Below are positions 26,304 to 34,542 of a DNA stretch of 64,000 bases, one piece after another. The stretch spans positions 3,945,501-4,009,500 of the forward strand of contig NZ_CP012945.1 of the NCBI RefSeq assembly GCF_001402915.1, in the 5' to 3' direction. The notes beneath the pieces are model-generated. The model saw only the letters and a program-made list of their open reading frames with translations. It did no database searches and was not told where the DNA came from. Origin of the DNA: Devosia sp. A16 (GTDB lineage: Bacteria; Pseudomonadota; Alphaproteobacteria; Rhizobiales; Devosiaceae). The position numbers were made by a program, and so were the translations under genes. The first letter of the stretch is position 1. Each line of letters begins with the position of its first letter.

Positions 26304-26705
26304 ATGCGCCTCCTCGCCACCACTCTAGCGCTCTGCCTCGTTTCCGGCGCCGCTCTTGCTCAGGAACTGGCCCCGCTGAACGATCTGGCGGCGTGCCGGC
26401 TGAACTCCGAGATGGTGTCGCTGACCTTCAGCTATGAGGGGGGCGCCTGCGAGCAGACCGGCAATGGCAGCGTCGACCTGGTCGAGTCCGGCACCGCGAC
26501 CGTCACCATTCCGATCGTTTCCACCGCCGACGTGTGCACCATGCAGGCGGTGAAGGTCACTCACACCGGCGCCATCAACGCCGTGGCCGAGGTGTCCAAG
26601 CTCGACGTGCAACTGGTGAGCCCCGGTGGCGAGGTGCAGGCCGAAGGTAAGGTCGATATTGCCCCGAACTCCGCCGATTGTGTCCCCCCGGTGCCCAAGG
26701 ACTAA
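26304..26705 (+). CDS. Small secreted protein, unknown function
   Basis: Protein of 133 residues with a signal peptide, MRLLATTLALCLVSGAALAQ. The mature part is beta-rich with four cysteines (ACRLNSE, GACEQTG, DVCTMQ, DCVPP) that could form two disulfides, so a periplasmic location is likely. CGGAGAAG lies just before the ATG. Its stop overlaps that of the convergent GNAT gene. I do not recognise the family. Confidence 0.7.
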   Translation: MRLLATTLALCLVSGAALAQELAPLNDLAACRLNSEMVSLTFSYEGGACEQTGNGSVDLVESGTATVTIPIVSTADVCTMQAVKVTHTGAINAVAEVSKLDVQLVSPGGEVQAEGKVDIAPNSADCVPPVPKD

Positions 26706-27166
26706 CCGCCCGCCAGTTTGAGGCACAGCAGCGGCGCCGTCCCGAACTGCGTCTCCGCCGCCCCGATCTGCACGAAACCCATGGATAGGTAGAAGGGGAG
26801 GGCGTCGTCATGGCCGATGACGTGCAACTCCCCGGCACCCATCGCGCCCGCCAAATGCCTGGCGCGTTCGACCAGCCGACGCCCGAGGCCCAGACGCTGC
26901 AGCGCCGGGTCGACGAACAGCCCATCGAGCTCGGCCTGCCCGTCCGGCCGCGGCAGCACGATGGCAAAGCCTGCCGGGGCGCTGCCGTCATCGGCAACGC
27001 AGGCGGTTGCCGGCGTCAGGTGGTCGACCGGCACTTGCACTGCCTCTGGATGCGCCAGCAACGCATCGCGATCGCGCGGGTTTGCCATTACCGTCTTCCA
27101 GACGATGGCGAGCAGCGCCGGCTGGTCGGCCGCGGTGCCCGCGCGAATGATGTAGTCCGAGGCCAT
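26702..27166 (-). CDS. GNAT family N-acetyltransferase
   Basis: Protein of 154 residues. [23 protein letters not shown] is motif A of GNAT acetyltransferases, where the Q-x-x-G-x-G/A loop binds the acetyl-CoA pyrophosphate. [23 protein letters not shown] is the C-terminal motif B. The substrate is not predictable. It is divergent from ndk and convergent with the small secreted protein gene, so it is probably transcribed alone. Confidence 0.88.
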   Translation of the reverse strand: MASDYIIRAGTAADQPALLAIVWKTVMANPRDRDALLAHPEAVQVPVDHLTPATACVADDGSAPAGFAIVLPRPDGQAELDGLFVDPALQRLGLGRRLVERARHLAGAMGAGELHVIGHDDALPFYLSMGFVQIGAAETQFGTAPLLCLKLAGG

Positions 27167-27273
27167 CGCTCCCCCTTGCCGTAGTACCGGTGACAGAACG
27201 CCCGTCTTGCGCCCGTCACGGCGACCCGTTAGAAGGCCGCACCCAATTCAGACCCACTCCAAGGACCAGACAT

Positions 27274-27696
27274 ATGGCCATCGAGCGCACCTTCTCCATC
27301 ATCAAGCCCGACGCGGTCCGCCGCAACCTGATCGGCAATATCCTTGCCGTGTTCGAAAAGAACGGCCTGCGTCCGGTGGCGCTGAAGAAGATCAAGATGA
27401 CCCGCGCCCAGGCCGAGGGCTTCTATGCCGTCCACAAGGAGCGCCCGTTCTTCGGCGAACTGGTCGAGACCATGACCTCGGGTCCGGTGGTCGTGCAGGT
27501 GCTGGAAGGCGAGAACGCCATCCTCAAGAACCGCGAAGTGATGGGCGCCACCAACCCGGCGAACGCCGCCGAGGGCACCATCCGCAAGCTCTACGCCGTT
27601 TCGGTCGGCGAGAACTCGGTGCACGGCTCGGACGCTCCGGAGACGGCGGCGCAGGAGATCAAGTTCTTCTTCACCGACGACGAGATCGTCGGCTGA
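27274..27696 (+). CDS. ndk: Nucleoside diphosphate kinase
   Basis: Protein of 140 residues. It starts [18 protein letters not shown], and the phosphorylated histidine is His117 in [10 protein letters not shown]. It equilibrates NTP and NDP pools. The ATG at 27274 has AAGGA about 10 bases upstream and gives the standard length. Followed by a clear rho-independent terminator and a REP-like repeat. Confidence 0.98.
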   Translation: MAIERTFSIIKPDAVRRNLIGNILAVFEKNGLRPVALKKIKMTRAQAEGFYAVHKERPFFGELVETMTSGPVVVQVLEGENAILKNREVMGATNPANAAEGTIRKLYAVSVGENSVHGSDAPETAAQEIKFFFTDDEIVG

Positions 27697-27717
27697 TCGC
27701 CGATCGATAGCTATTCC

Positions 27718-27747
27718 GAGGGCCGCCTCCGGGCGGCCCTTTTGTTT
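27718..27747 (+). terminator. ndk rho-independent terminator
   Basis: The stem GGGCCGCC / GGCGGCCC (27720-27727 and 27732-27739) with a 4-base loop is followed by TTTTGTTTTG, 24 bases after the ndk stop. Confidence 0.9.
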
Positions 27748-27768
27748 TGCTAGTGCCGCAACCACGAT

Positions 27769-27855
27769 GTCATCCCCGCGCACCGGGGACCTCCGTTTTG
27801 CGTTCGCGCCGCAGGCCAGAAACAGAGGTTCCCGCCATCGCGGGAATGACCCGGT
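27769..27855. repeat. Paired REP-like inverted repeat, copy 2
   Basis: GTCATCCCCGCGCACCGGGGA at the left and CCCGCCATCGCGGGAATGACC at the right, in the same orientation as copy 1. It lies between ndk and the helicase gene, and in-frame starts upstream of the true helicase start run through it. Confidence 0.8.
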
Positions 27856-27886
27856 GGATGTGATATCCATTGGGCAAACAGCAAAG

Positions 27887-29878
27887 ATGCACCACGTGAA
27901 CCTTCCCGAGACCATTCATCCCGCGCTTGCCGCCGCCCTCGCCGCCCGTGGCTACGACATGCTGACCCCGGTGCAGTTGAGCGTGCTTGAGCCCGAGGCT
28001 GCCGAGCGTGATCTGCTGGTGTCGGCACAGACCGGCTCCGGCAAGACCGTGGCTTTCGGCATGGCGATCGCCCCGACGCTGCTGGGCGAGGCCGAGCGGT
28101 TCGCGCCGGCCACGACGCCACTGGCGCTGCTGATCGCCCCGACCCGCGACCTCGCCCTGCAGGTGCAGCGCGAGTTGCAATGGCTCTATGCCGAGACCGG
28201 CGCCCAGATCGCTGCCGGGGTAGGGGGCATGGATATCCGCACCGAACGGCGGGCGCTGGAGCGCGGCGCCCAGATCGTCGTGGGCACGCCGGGACGCCTG
28301 CGCGACCATATCTCGAAAGGGGCGCTGGACCTCAGTCAGGTCCGGGCGGTGGTGCTCGACGAGGCCGACGAGATGCTCGACCTCGGTTTCCGCGAGGATC
28401 TCGAGTTCATCCTCGAAGCCGCGCCCGAGAGCCGCCGCACATTGTTGTTTTCGGCCACTGTGCCGCGCGCCATCGCCGATCTGGCCAAGACCTTCCAGCG
28501 CGATGCCCTGCGCCTTGTCGCCACCAGCGCCGGCGAACAGCACGCCGATATCGAGTACCAGCAGATCGTGGTGCGGAACGACGAGCGCGAGCACGCGGTG
28601 ATCAACACCCTGCTGCTCTACGACAGCTCCAACACCATCGTGTTCTGCCACACCCGTGAGTCGGTGAAGCACTTGACCGCCCGCCTCGCCAACCGCGGTT
28701 TTGCGGTGGTGGCGCTGTCGGGTGAACTGACCCAGGCCGAGCGCTCCAACGCGCTGCAGGCGATGCGCGACGGTCGGGCCAGGGTCTGCGTTGCCACCGA
28801 CGTCGCCGCCCGCGGCATCGACCTGCCCAATCTGGATCTGGTCATTCATGCCGACGTGCCCTCCAACCCCGAGACGCTGCTGCATCGCTCGGGTCGTACC
28901 GGACGCGCCGGCCGCAAGGGCATCTGCGCGCTGATCGTGCCGCTGCACCGGCGCAGCGCCGCCGCCCGGGTGCTGCGCGCCGCGAACCTCGAGGCAACCA
29001 CCCGGGGCGCTCCGAGCATTGCCGAGATCGATGCCCGCAATCGCGAGCAGATTCTCGCCGGCGCCACCGAGATGAGCGCCCCCGACGAGGCCGAGGCCGG
29101 TTTCGTCGCCGAGTTGCTAGCCCGGTTGACGCCGGAGCAACTGGCCGCCGCCTATATCCGCCGCGAGCTTGCCGCGCGCCCGGCGCCCGAAGAGGTGTCC
29201 GAGCAGCCGATCCCGGCCTTCAACGAGAAGCCACCGCGCCGCGACAAGCGTTTCCTCGACGAGGACGGCGCGCCGCGCGGCAAGCCCGAACCGATGCAGA
29301 ACGGCCGCTGGTTCACCCTGTCGATCGGCCGCAATCGGCGCGCCGATCCGAAATGGCTGCTGCCGATGATCTGCAAGGCCGGCGACGTCACCAAGCGCGA
29401 CGTCGGCTCGATCAAGATCCTCGACACCGAGACCCGCTTCGAGATCGCCGCCGACAAGGCCGACGCCTTTGCAGCCGCCATCGGCCGGATCGGTGGGCAG
29501 ATCGAGGCCAACACCACCATCGCCGCCTCCGGTCCGCCCTCGGCGCCGCAGAAGAAGAAGTTCAACCGCGACAGCGCCCCGCGCTTCAGTAAGCGGGACG
29601 ACGCGCCGCGTTACGACAAGCCGGCTCGCGACGATGGTCCCCGTTACAAGGTGCGCTCCGACAAGGGTGAAAAGCTGGCCACCAAGCCCGCACGGGAGAT
29701 CACCCCACCGGTCGAGGCCGAGGTGCGCGAGCCGGTGTTCTACAACCGCAAGCCGACCGAGACGCCGAAGGTAAATCCCAAGGACAAGGGCAAGCCCAAG
29801 TACAAGAACCGCGAGAAGCGCGTTCCCCCGGTCGATGCCGTCGCCAACGCCCCGCGCAAGAAGCCGAAAAAGGGTTAA
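27887..29878 (+). CDS. DEAD-box RNA helicase with DbpA-type RNA-binding domain
   Basis: Protein of 663 residues. The helicase core has a Q-motif (MLTPVQLSVLEP), Walker A AQTGSGKT, PTRDLALQ, VLDEADEMLD, SAT, and motif VI HRSGRTGRAGRKG. A C-terminal domain (about residues 465-545, WFTLSIGRNRRADPKWLLPMICK) resembles the DbpA RNA-binding domain, followed by a basic Lys/Arg/Pro tail. It probably assists ribosome assembly or RNA remodelling, perhaps in the cold (DeaD/CsdA-like). The ATG at 27887 is chosen because upstream residues derive from the repeat. Confidence 0.93.
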   Translation: MHHVNLPETIHPALAAALAARGYDMLTPVQLSVLEPEAAERDLLVSAQTGSGKTVAFGMAIAPTLLGEAERFAPATTPLALLIAPTRDLALQVQRELQWLYAETGAQIAAGVGGMDIRTERRALERGAQIVVGTPGRLRDHISKGALDLSQVRAVVLDEADEMLDLGFREDLEFILEAAPESRRTLLFSATVPRAIADLAKTFQRDALRLVATSAGEQHADIEYQQIVVRNDEREHAVINTLLLYDSSNTIVFCHTRESVKHLTARLANRGFAVVALSGELTQAERSNALQAMRDGRARVCVATDVAARGIDLPNLDLVIHADVPSNPETLLHRSGRTGRAGRKGICALIVPLHRRSAAARVLRAANLEATTRGAPSIAEIDARNREQILAGATEMSAPDEAEAGFVAELLARLTPEQLAAAYIRRELAARPAPEEVSEQPIPAFNEKPPRRDKRFLDEDGAPRGKPEPMQNGRWFTLSIGRNRRADPKWLLPMICKAGDVTKRDVGSIKILDTETRFEIAADKADAFAAAIGRIGGQIEANTTIAASGPPSAPQKKKFNRDSAPRFSKRDDAPRYDKPARDDGPRYKVRSDKGEKLATKPAREITPPVEAEVREPVFYNRKPTETPKVNPKDKGKPKYKNREKRVPPVDAVANAPRKKPKKG

Positions 29879-29944
29879 GATCCGCTCGGTTGACGAGCGT
29901 ACCTCGACTGCAGCATCCTGCCCTCGGCTTTGGGGGAGGAAACC

Positions 29945-30229
29945 ATGCCTTACGTCCGTATCGAGATTACCGACGGCGCGACTTACGAGCAGAAGTTGCA
30001 GATCTACAAAGAGACCACGGAGATGCTCGGGCGCATCCTGAACAAGAAGCCCGAGTATACCTTCGTCGTCATCGAGGAAGTCGACAACAAGAATTGGGGC
30101 CATATGGGCACCTCCGTGGCCAAGATCCGCGAGGCCGAGGCCAAGGCTGCCGCAAAGGCACCCAAAGTCACCAAGGCGGCCAAGGACAAGCCGAAAGCCA
30201 AGCCGAAGCCCAAGACCGTAAAGGCCTGA
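29945..30229 (+). CDS. 4-oxalocrotonate tautomerase family protein with Lys/Ala tail
   Basis: Protein of 94 residues. It begins M-PYVRIEITDGATYEQKLQIYKETTEML, so Pro follows the initiator Met and becomes the catalytic N-terminal proline. The tautomerase fold ends near residue 62; after that a Lys/Ala/Pro-rich tail (AKAAAKAPKVTKAAK) of about 30 residues is unusual. GGGGAGGA lies just upstream. It forms a pair with the next tautomerase, whose GTG comes two bases after this stop. Substrate unknown. Confidence 0.85.
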   Translation: MPYVRIEITDGATYEQKLQIYKETTEMLGRILNKKPEYTFVVIEEVDNKNWGHMGTSVAKIREAEAKAAAKAPKVTKAAKDKPKAKPKPKTVKA

Positions 30230-30230
30230 C

Positions 30231-30416
30231 GTGCCCGAGATTCTCGTTCACATCGTCGAGGGCCGCTCGAAAGAGTCAAAGAAGGCGCTGATGAAGGACA
30301 TCACCGAGGCGGTGGTGAAAAACTTCAACGTCCCAGCCGAGCGCGTCGTCGTGCAGATCGTCGAGAGTTCCAGGGACAGCAAGTTGAGGGGCGGCGTGCC
30401 CTTCGACGAAATGTAA
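30231..30416 (+). CDS. 4-oxalocrotonate tautomerase family protein
   Basis: Protein of 61 residues starting with GTG: M-PEILVHIVEGRSKESKKALMKDITEAVVKNF. The catalytic Pro1 is present, and the AERVVVQIVE segment and length match classical 4-OT subunits. It directly follows another tautomerase, so the two may form a hetero-oligomer, as known for some 4-OT pairs. Substrate unknown. Confidence 0.87.
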   Translation: MPEILVHIVEGRSKESKKALMKDITEAVVKNFNVPAERVVVQIVESSRDSKLRGGVPFDEM

Positions 30417-30512
30417 CCGGCGTCGTCCGGTCGGGTCTGCCAGCAGCGGCCGCCGCGGGTGGCCGGCTGCGATTGCACATCGGCGACTGAACTCCTGCAT
30501 CAATTGGATCTG

Positions 30513-30555
30513 GCACCCGACCAAGGGTGCTATTGCCCAAACCATGGTCGGGTGC
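30513..30555. promoter_or_regulatory. 11-bp perfect inverted repeat upstream of the glutaminase gene
   Basis: GCACCCGACCA (30513-30523) and TGGTCGGGTGC (30545-30555) flank a 21-base loop, 40 bases before the ATG at 30595. It could form a leader hairpin or an operator. No T run follows. The rest of the 178-base spacer shows no gene. Confidence 0.45.
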
Positions 30556-30594
30556 ATAGAATGCTCATACATTGGGCATCAATGAGTCAGATGT

Positions 30595-32064
30595 ATGCAG
30601 CAGGTCGATTTCCGGGCGGCTGGACTTTCACCCAAGGAATTGCCGGTTTGGCAGTATCTGAATGAACTCTATTCGCGGCACCACCCCAACCAATCGGGGC
30701 AATTGGCGAGCTACATTCCCGAGCTGGCGGCTGTCGATCCCGATCAGTTCGCGCTGGCCTTCGCCACCACCGACGGTTTCGTCTACGAGGTCGGCGACAC
30801 TGGTGCCCTGTTCACTATTCAGTCGGTGTCCAAGGCGGTGATCTATGCCTTGGCGCTCGAGGATCATGGGCGCGAGGAGGTGTTGCGGCACATTGGCGTC
30901 GAGCCCTCGGGTGAGGCGTTCAACTCCATCACCTTCGACGAGCGCAACAACCGGCCCTTTAACCCGATGGTCAATGCGGGCGCCATTGCTGCCAGCGCAA
31001 TGATCAAGGGCGCCGATCACGCCGAGCGCTATCAGCGCATCCTCGATATCTTTCAGCGGTTCACCGGCCGGCTTCTCGATCTCGACGAGGCGGTCTACCG
31101 TTCAGAAAGCCTGACCGGCAACCGCAACCGGGCGATCGCCTATCTCGAACTCAACGCCGGAATGATCGCAGGCGACGTCAACGAACATCTAGACCTCTAC
31201 TTCCGCCAGTGCTCGCTGTTGGTCACAGCGCGAGACCTGGCGATGATCGGCGCCACCCTGGCTAATGGCGGTGTCAATCCGCTGACGCGCCAGCGCGCCA
31301 TTTCCACTGACAACGTCCGTTCGGTGCTGTCGGTCATGAACACCTGCGGCATGTACGACTATGCCGGCGGCTGGCAGTTCAGCGTCGGCCTGCCCGCCAA
31401 GAGCGGGGTAGGGGGCGGCATCTCCGCCGTGCTGCCCGGCCAGCTTGGTATTGGTACTTTCTCTCCGCGGCTCGATGCAGTCGGCAACAGCGCCCGCGGG
31501 GTGAAAGTCTGCGAGGACATTTCGGCAAACTTCCGTTTGCATCTGTTCGAGGATCGCGGCGGTGGGCTCGTGCCGCTCCGCCGCGTCTATCGGTCCGACG
31601 AAGTGCACTCCAAGCGCGTGCGCCGACACGAGCAGGCGCGGAAACTGGACCGCTACGGACACCTGATCGCCGTCTACGAATTACAGGCGGAGCTGGGCTT
31701 CATCGAGGCCGAGCGAGTCACCCGGCGGATTATCGAAGACCTCGACAGTGCCTATTACTTCGTCATCGACCTGACCCGGGTGCTGCGGATCGACGGCGTT
31801 GCCGTCACCCTGCTGAACACGGCCCGGCGCACCCTGCAGGAAGCCGGCAAAGGGTTTGCCGTGGTTTCCATCTCGGGAGAGTTGCCGCACACCTTCGAGC
31901 AGGACATGCATTTCCCCACGTCGACCAGGCGCTCGAATATTTCGAGGATCGTCTGCTCGATCAGGCGGGCAGCGGCCAAACCGATGCCGCGGTTCCGCTC
32001 GCTGAGTTCGATCTGCTGGCCGGACTTGACCAAGCAATGCTGGCGGCGCTTGCCAAGCGCCTGA
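30595..32064 (+). CDS. glsA: Glutaminase A with STAS domain; reading frame broken near 31911
   Basis: 489 residues as read. Residues 20-310 are a serine-dependent glutaminase: the Ser-x-x-Lys pair is Ser77/Lys80 in FTIQSVSKAV, followed by FNPMVNAGAIA and SGVGGGISAVLPGQLGIG. It hydrolyses glutamine to glutamate and ammonia. A STAS domain follows (DLTRVLRIDGVAVTLLNTA). After EQDMHFP the frame drifts into unrelated Arg/Ser-rich sequence; the -1 frame continues HVDQALEYFEDRLL and then the cNMP domain. The original protein was therefore probably about 611 residues ending at 32429. The start ATG at 30595 has only a weak ribosome-binding site. Confidence 0.85.
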   Translation: MQQVDFRAAGLSPKELPVWQYLNELYSRHHPNQSGQLASYIPELAAVDPDQFALAFATTDGFVYEVGDTGALFTIQSVSKAVIYALALEDHGREEVLRHIGVEPSGEAFNSITFDERNNRPFNPMVNAGAIAASAMIKGADHAERYQRILDIFQRFTGRLLDLDEAVYRSESLTGNRNRAIAYLELNAGMIAGDVNEHLDLYFRQCSLLVTARDLAMIGATLANGGVNPLTRQRAISTDNVRSVLSVMNTCGMYDYAGGWQFSVGLPAKSGVGGGISAVLPGQLGIGTFSPRLDAVGNSARGVKVCEDISANFRLHLFEDRGGGLVPLRRVYRSDEVHSKRVRRHEQARKLDRYGHLIAVYELQAELGFIEAERVTRRIIEDLDSAYYFVIDLTRVLRIDGVAVTLLNTARRTLQEAGKGFAVVSISGELPHTFEQDMHFPTSTRRSNISRIVCSIRRAAAKPMPRFRSLSSICWPDLTKQCWRRLPSA

Positions 32065-32429
32065 GACCGCAGCCATTCGAACCCGGGACCAAGCTGATCG
32101 CGCAGAACGCCCGTGCCGATGAACTGTTCTTCCTCATCGAGGGGCACGTCGATATCGCCGTGCGGGTCGGCAATGCTCCGAGCCACCGGGTGAGCACGGT
32201 CGAGCCGGGCACGGTCTTCGGTGAACTGGCGTTGTTTGGGCATGCGCCGCGCACCGCCGATGTGGTGGCCGTCAGCACGGGGACCGCGCTGGTGCTCGAT
32301 CGAGAAGCATTGGACGAGCTGGCGAAGGACGCTCCGGCGACCCACAACGCCTTGGTAATGGCGGTCGGCGCCAGCCTCGCCGAGCGCCTGCGTCGCGCCA
32401 ACGCCGAGATCCGCGCCCTGTCGCGCTAA
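32037..32429 (+). CDS. Cyclic nucleotide-binding domain, C-terminal part of the frameshifted glutaminase
   Basis: 130 residues from an internal ATG. This is a full cNMP-binding beta-roll: RPQPFEPGTKLIAQNARADELFFLIEGHVDIAV, then TVEPGTVFGELALFGHAPRTADVVA with the phosphate cassette FGELALF. Read upstream, the same frame is open back to the glutaminase frameshift and supplies the expected linker (DQALEYFEDRLLDQ, LAEFDLLAGLDQAML). It is therefore most likely the third domain of one glutaminase-STAS-cNMP protein. Independent translation from 32037 cannot be excluded. Confidence 0.75.
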   Translation: MLAALAKRLRPQPFEPGTKLIAQNARADELFFLIEGHVDIAVRVGNAPSHRVSTVEPGTVFGELALFGHAPRTADVVAVSTGTALVLDREALDELAKDAPATHNALVMAVGASLAERLRRANAEIRALSR

Positions 32430-32432
32430 GGC

Positions 32433-33221
32433 CTAGTCGCCCGGGTCGGGGATGTTCAGCAGGTGCCCGCAGGCCTTGCAGTGCACCGCGTCGGGTTCAT
32501 GCCGCTGCAATCCGCATTGCGGGCAGGGGAAGACCACCTTGTGCGGCCGGAACAGCGACTGCGCCAACCGCACGAATAGCGTGATGCCGATGATCATCAC
32601 CGCAATCGAGGTCAGCTTGCCGGCGGTGCCCGGCAGCGTTACGTCGCCATAGCCGGTGGTCGTCACCGAGGTGACGGTGAAGTAGAGCGCGTCGACATAC
32701 CCCTCGATGCCGGAATCGGGGCTTGCGAAGAACGTCAGGACGAAGCCCGAGACCAGGAACAGGAATGTCACGATATTGACGATCGCCTCGCCCTGCTCGC
32801 GGTACTGCGTCAGCCTGAACTTCTTGAGCGGCCGCCACAGCACACCGCTCCGCGACAGGGTCCAGAGTCTGAGGATGCGCAGAAAGCCGAAATTGGCGAG
32901 CCACGCCGGCAGCAGCAGCGTGACGAGGATGAAGATGTCGACAATGGTGGTCGGCTGCCGCAACCAGCGCAGCGGATCGGTCGCGGCGAGCCCGCGTGCC
33001 AAAAGGTCAGCGACCAGCAGCACGGCAACGGCGATGTCGATCCAGATGAAGCTGGGCCGATCGCGCAGCAGAGGCGTCGCAATGAAGAAGGCGATGATAG
33101 CGAGATCGACCAGCAGCACGGCAAACTGGAAGCGCAGCGCCGTGGGAGAACTGCCGTGATAAAGCAGCCGCAACTTCGAGCGCAGGCGAGCCAAACGGTG
33201 CTCGGAACTCAACTCATCCAT
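32433..33221 (-). CDS. Voltage-gated-like potassium channel with C-terminal zinc ribbon
   Basis: Protein of 262 residues. Six hydrophobic helices; the fourth has spaced arginines (FLRILRLWTLSRSG), like a voltage sensor. The pore signature TTTGYGD lies between helices 5 and 6. The C-terminal end has CPQCGLQRHEPDAVHCKACG, a two-CxxC zinc ribbon, in place of the usual RCK/TrkA domain. It likely mediates K+ flux at the inner membrane. Convergent with the glutaminase gene by only 3 bases. Confidence 0.87.
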   Translation of the reverse strand: MDELSSEHRLARLRSKLRLLYHGSSPTALRFQFAVLLVDLAIIAFFIATPLLRDRPSFIWIDIAVAVLLVADLLARGLAATDPLRWLRQPTTIVDIFILVTLLLPAWLANFGFLRILRLWTLSRSGVLWRPLKKFRLTQYREQGEAIVNIVTFLFLVSGFVLTFFASPDSGIEGYVDALYFTVTSVTTTGYGDVTLPGTAGKLTSIAVMIIGITLFVRLAQSLFRPHKVVFPCPQCGLQRHEPDAVHCKACGHLLNIPDPGD

Positions 33222-33265
33222 GCCGTTGTCTCCTCATTCGGAGGATGCCCGGGCCGCGCCCGCTG

Positions 33266-34471
33266 TCAATGCTGCGCGGCGGGTCGCCGTTGCAGCACGT
33301 TATGCGCCACCAGCAGCACTGCCGCGCCGCAGGCGGCCAGCACCGCTGCGACCCAGAACAGCTCGAGATAGCGTCCCGGTGCCGCCACCAGGCCGAAAAT
33401 CCCGGCCGAGAGCATGCCCGAGGCGACCACCGTCACATCGAGCAGCGAGGTGGACAGACCGACGCGGCCGCGGATCGCCTCCTGCATGTAGCTGATCGGC
33501 ACACTCATCAGCACCGCGATGGCGACAGCCCGCGGCACCTGCAGCCAGAACACCTCGGTGACCCCGCTGGCCTGCGTCAGCAGCACCTGGTAGAGCGCGT
33601 AGATCAGCGCCCCGGCAGCGATCAACGTGTGCTTCCTGAACCGTCGGCCGAGAACGCCCCAGGCCAGCATCAGCGGAATCTCGAGGAACGCCCCGATGCC
33701 GGCCGCGATGCCGACGTCGCCGATAGTGCCGCCGAAATGGCTGACCATCGCCAGCGGCGTCGCCGTGCCGCTCACCTTGATTGCCACATTGATTAGAAGC
33801 ACCCCGCATATGCCGACCAGCATCGGCAGGGCGATCCCGCCCTTGCCGTCGATACTCGGTTCGGGCGGGGTTGAGGCGACGCGGGTCGCGGGATCGGCCA
33901 GCATCAGGAGCGAGCTCGCACCGCACACGAGGTAGGCTGCAGCCGCCAGCAGGTAGACGTCGAACACCTGGTAAACCGCGGCGATCCAGCCCGCCAATGG
34001 CGGGACCATCACCCACGACGCTGCGTAGATCGAACGCAGCACCGTGATCCGGAACTCGGCGTCCCGGGGTCGGGTCTGATCATAGTACACCCGGGCATAG
34101 GCGAAGGTCTGGCTGAATGCCGAGTTGCCGAATGGCATGATCACGCAATAGGCGATGACGAACGCCATCGGGCTGCGCAGCCAGTACATCAGGCCCATGC
34201 CGAGGGCGCCGAGCAGGGCGGTGGCCAGCATCAGCAACCGGCGGTCGCCCACCCGGTCAGACAGCCAGCCGAGTGCCACCGAGGCCACCACCCCGACAAT
34301 CGATGCCACCGTCAGGATCAGCGCGAAATCGCCATGGCCGATGTGCAGCGCATCGATGGCGATGATGGCGTCATACGGCGCCGTCGAGGCATAGCCGACG
34401 CCGATCGACAGCAGGCTCGCAGAGATGAGCGCTGCCATCGGCAGGCGCGGTTCGGTTGCGTCGCGAATCAA
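33266..34471 (-). CDS. MFS transporter, sugar-efflux (SetA-like) type
   Basis: Protein of 401 residues with 12 predicted transmembrane helices. GWLSDRVGDRR matches the MFS loop 2-3 motif. The pattern, including a first helix region SIGVGYASTAPYDAIIAIDALHIG and SYMQEAIRGRVGLSTSL, resembles the sugar efflux transporter (SetA) subgroup. Substrate is uncertain. It lies on the same strand as the downstream channel gene, 44 bases away. Confidence 0.8.
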   Translation of the reverse strand: MIRDATEPRLPMAALISASLLSIGVGYASTAPYDAIIAIDALHIGHGDFALILTVASIVGVVASVALGWLSDRVGDRRLLMLATALLGALGMGLMYWLRSPMAFVIAYCVIMPFGNSAFSQTFAYARVYYDQTRPRDAEFRITVLRSIYAASWVMVPPLAGWIAAVYQVFDVYLLAAAAYLVCGASSLLMLADPATRVASTPPEPSIDGKGGIALPMLVGICGVLLINVAIKVSGTATPLAMVSHFGGTIGDVGIAAGIGAFLEIPLMLAWGVLGRRFRKHTLIAAGALIYALYQVLLTQASGVTEVFWLQVPRAVAIAVLMSVPISYMQEAIRGRVGLSTSLLDVTVVASGMLSAGIFGLVAAPGRYLELFWVAAVLAACGAAVLLVAHNVLQRRPAAQH

Positions 34472-34542
34472 GGGGTCCTCCGCCGACGATCCCTAAGCGA
34501 GAGCCGGCGAGGGTTACCAATGAATTTCCCGGAGCCTCCCGC

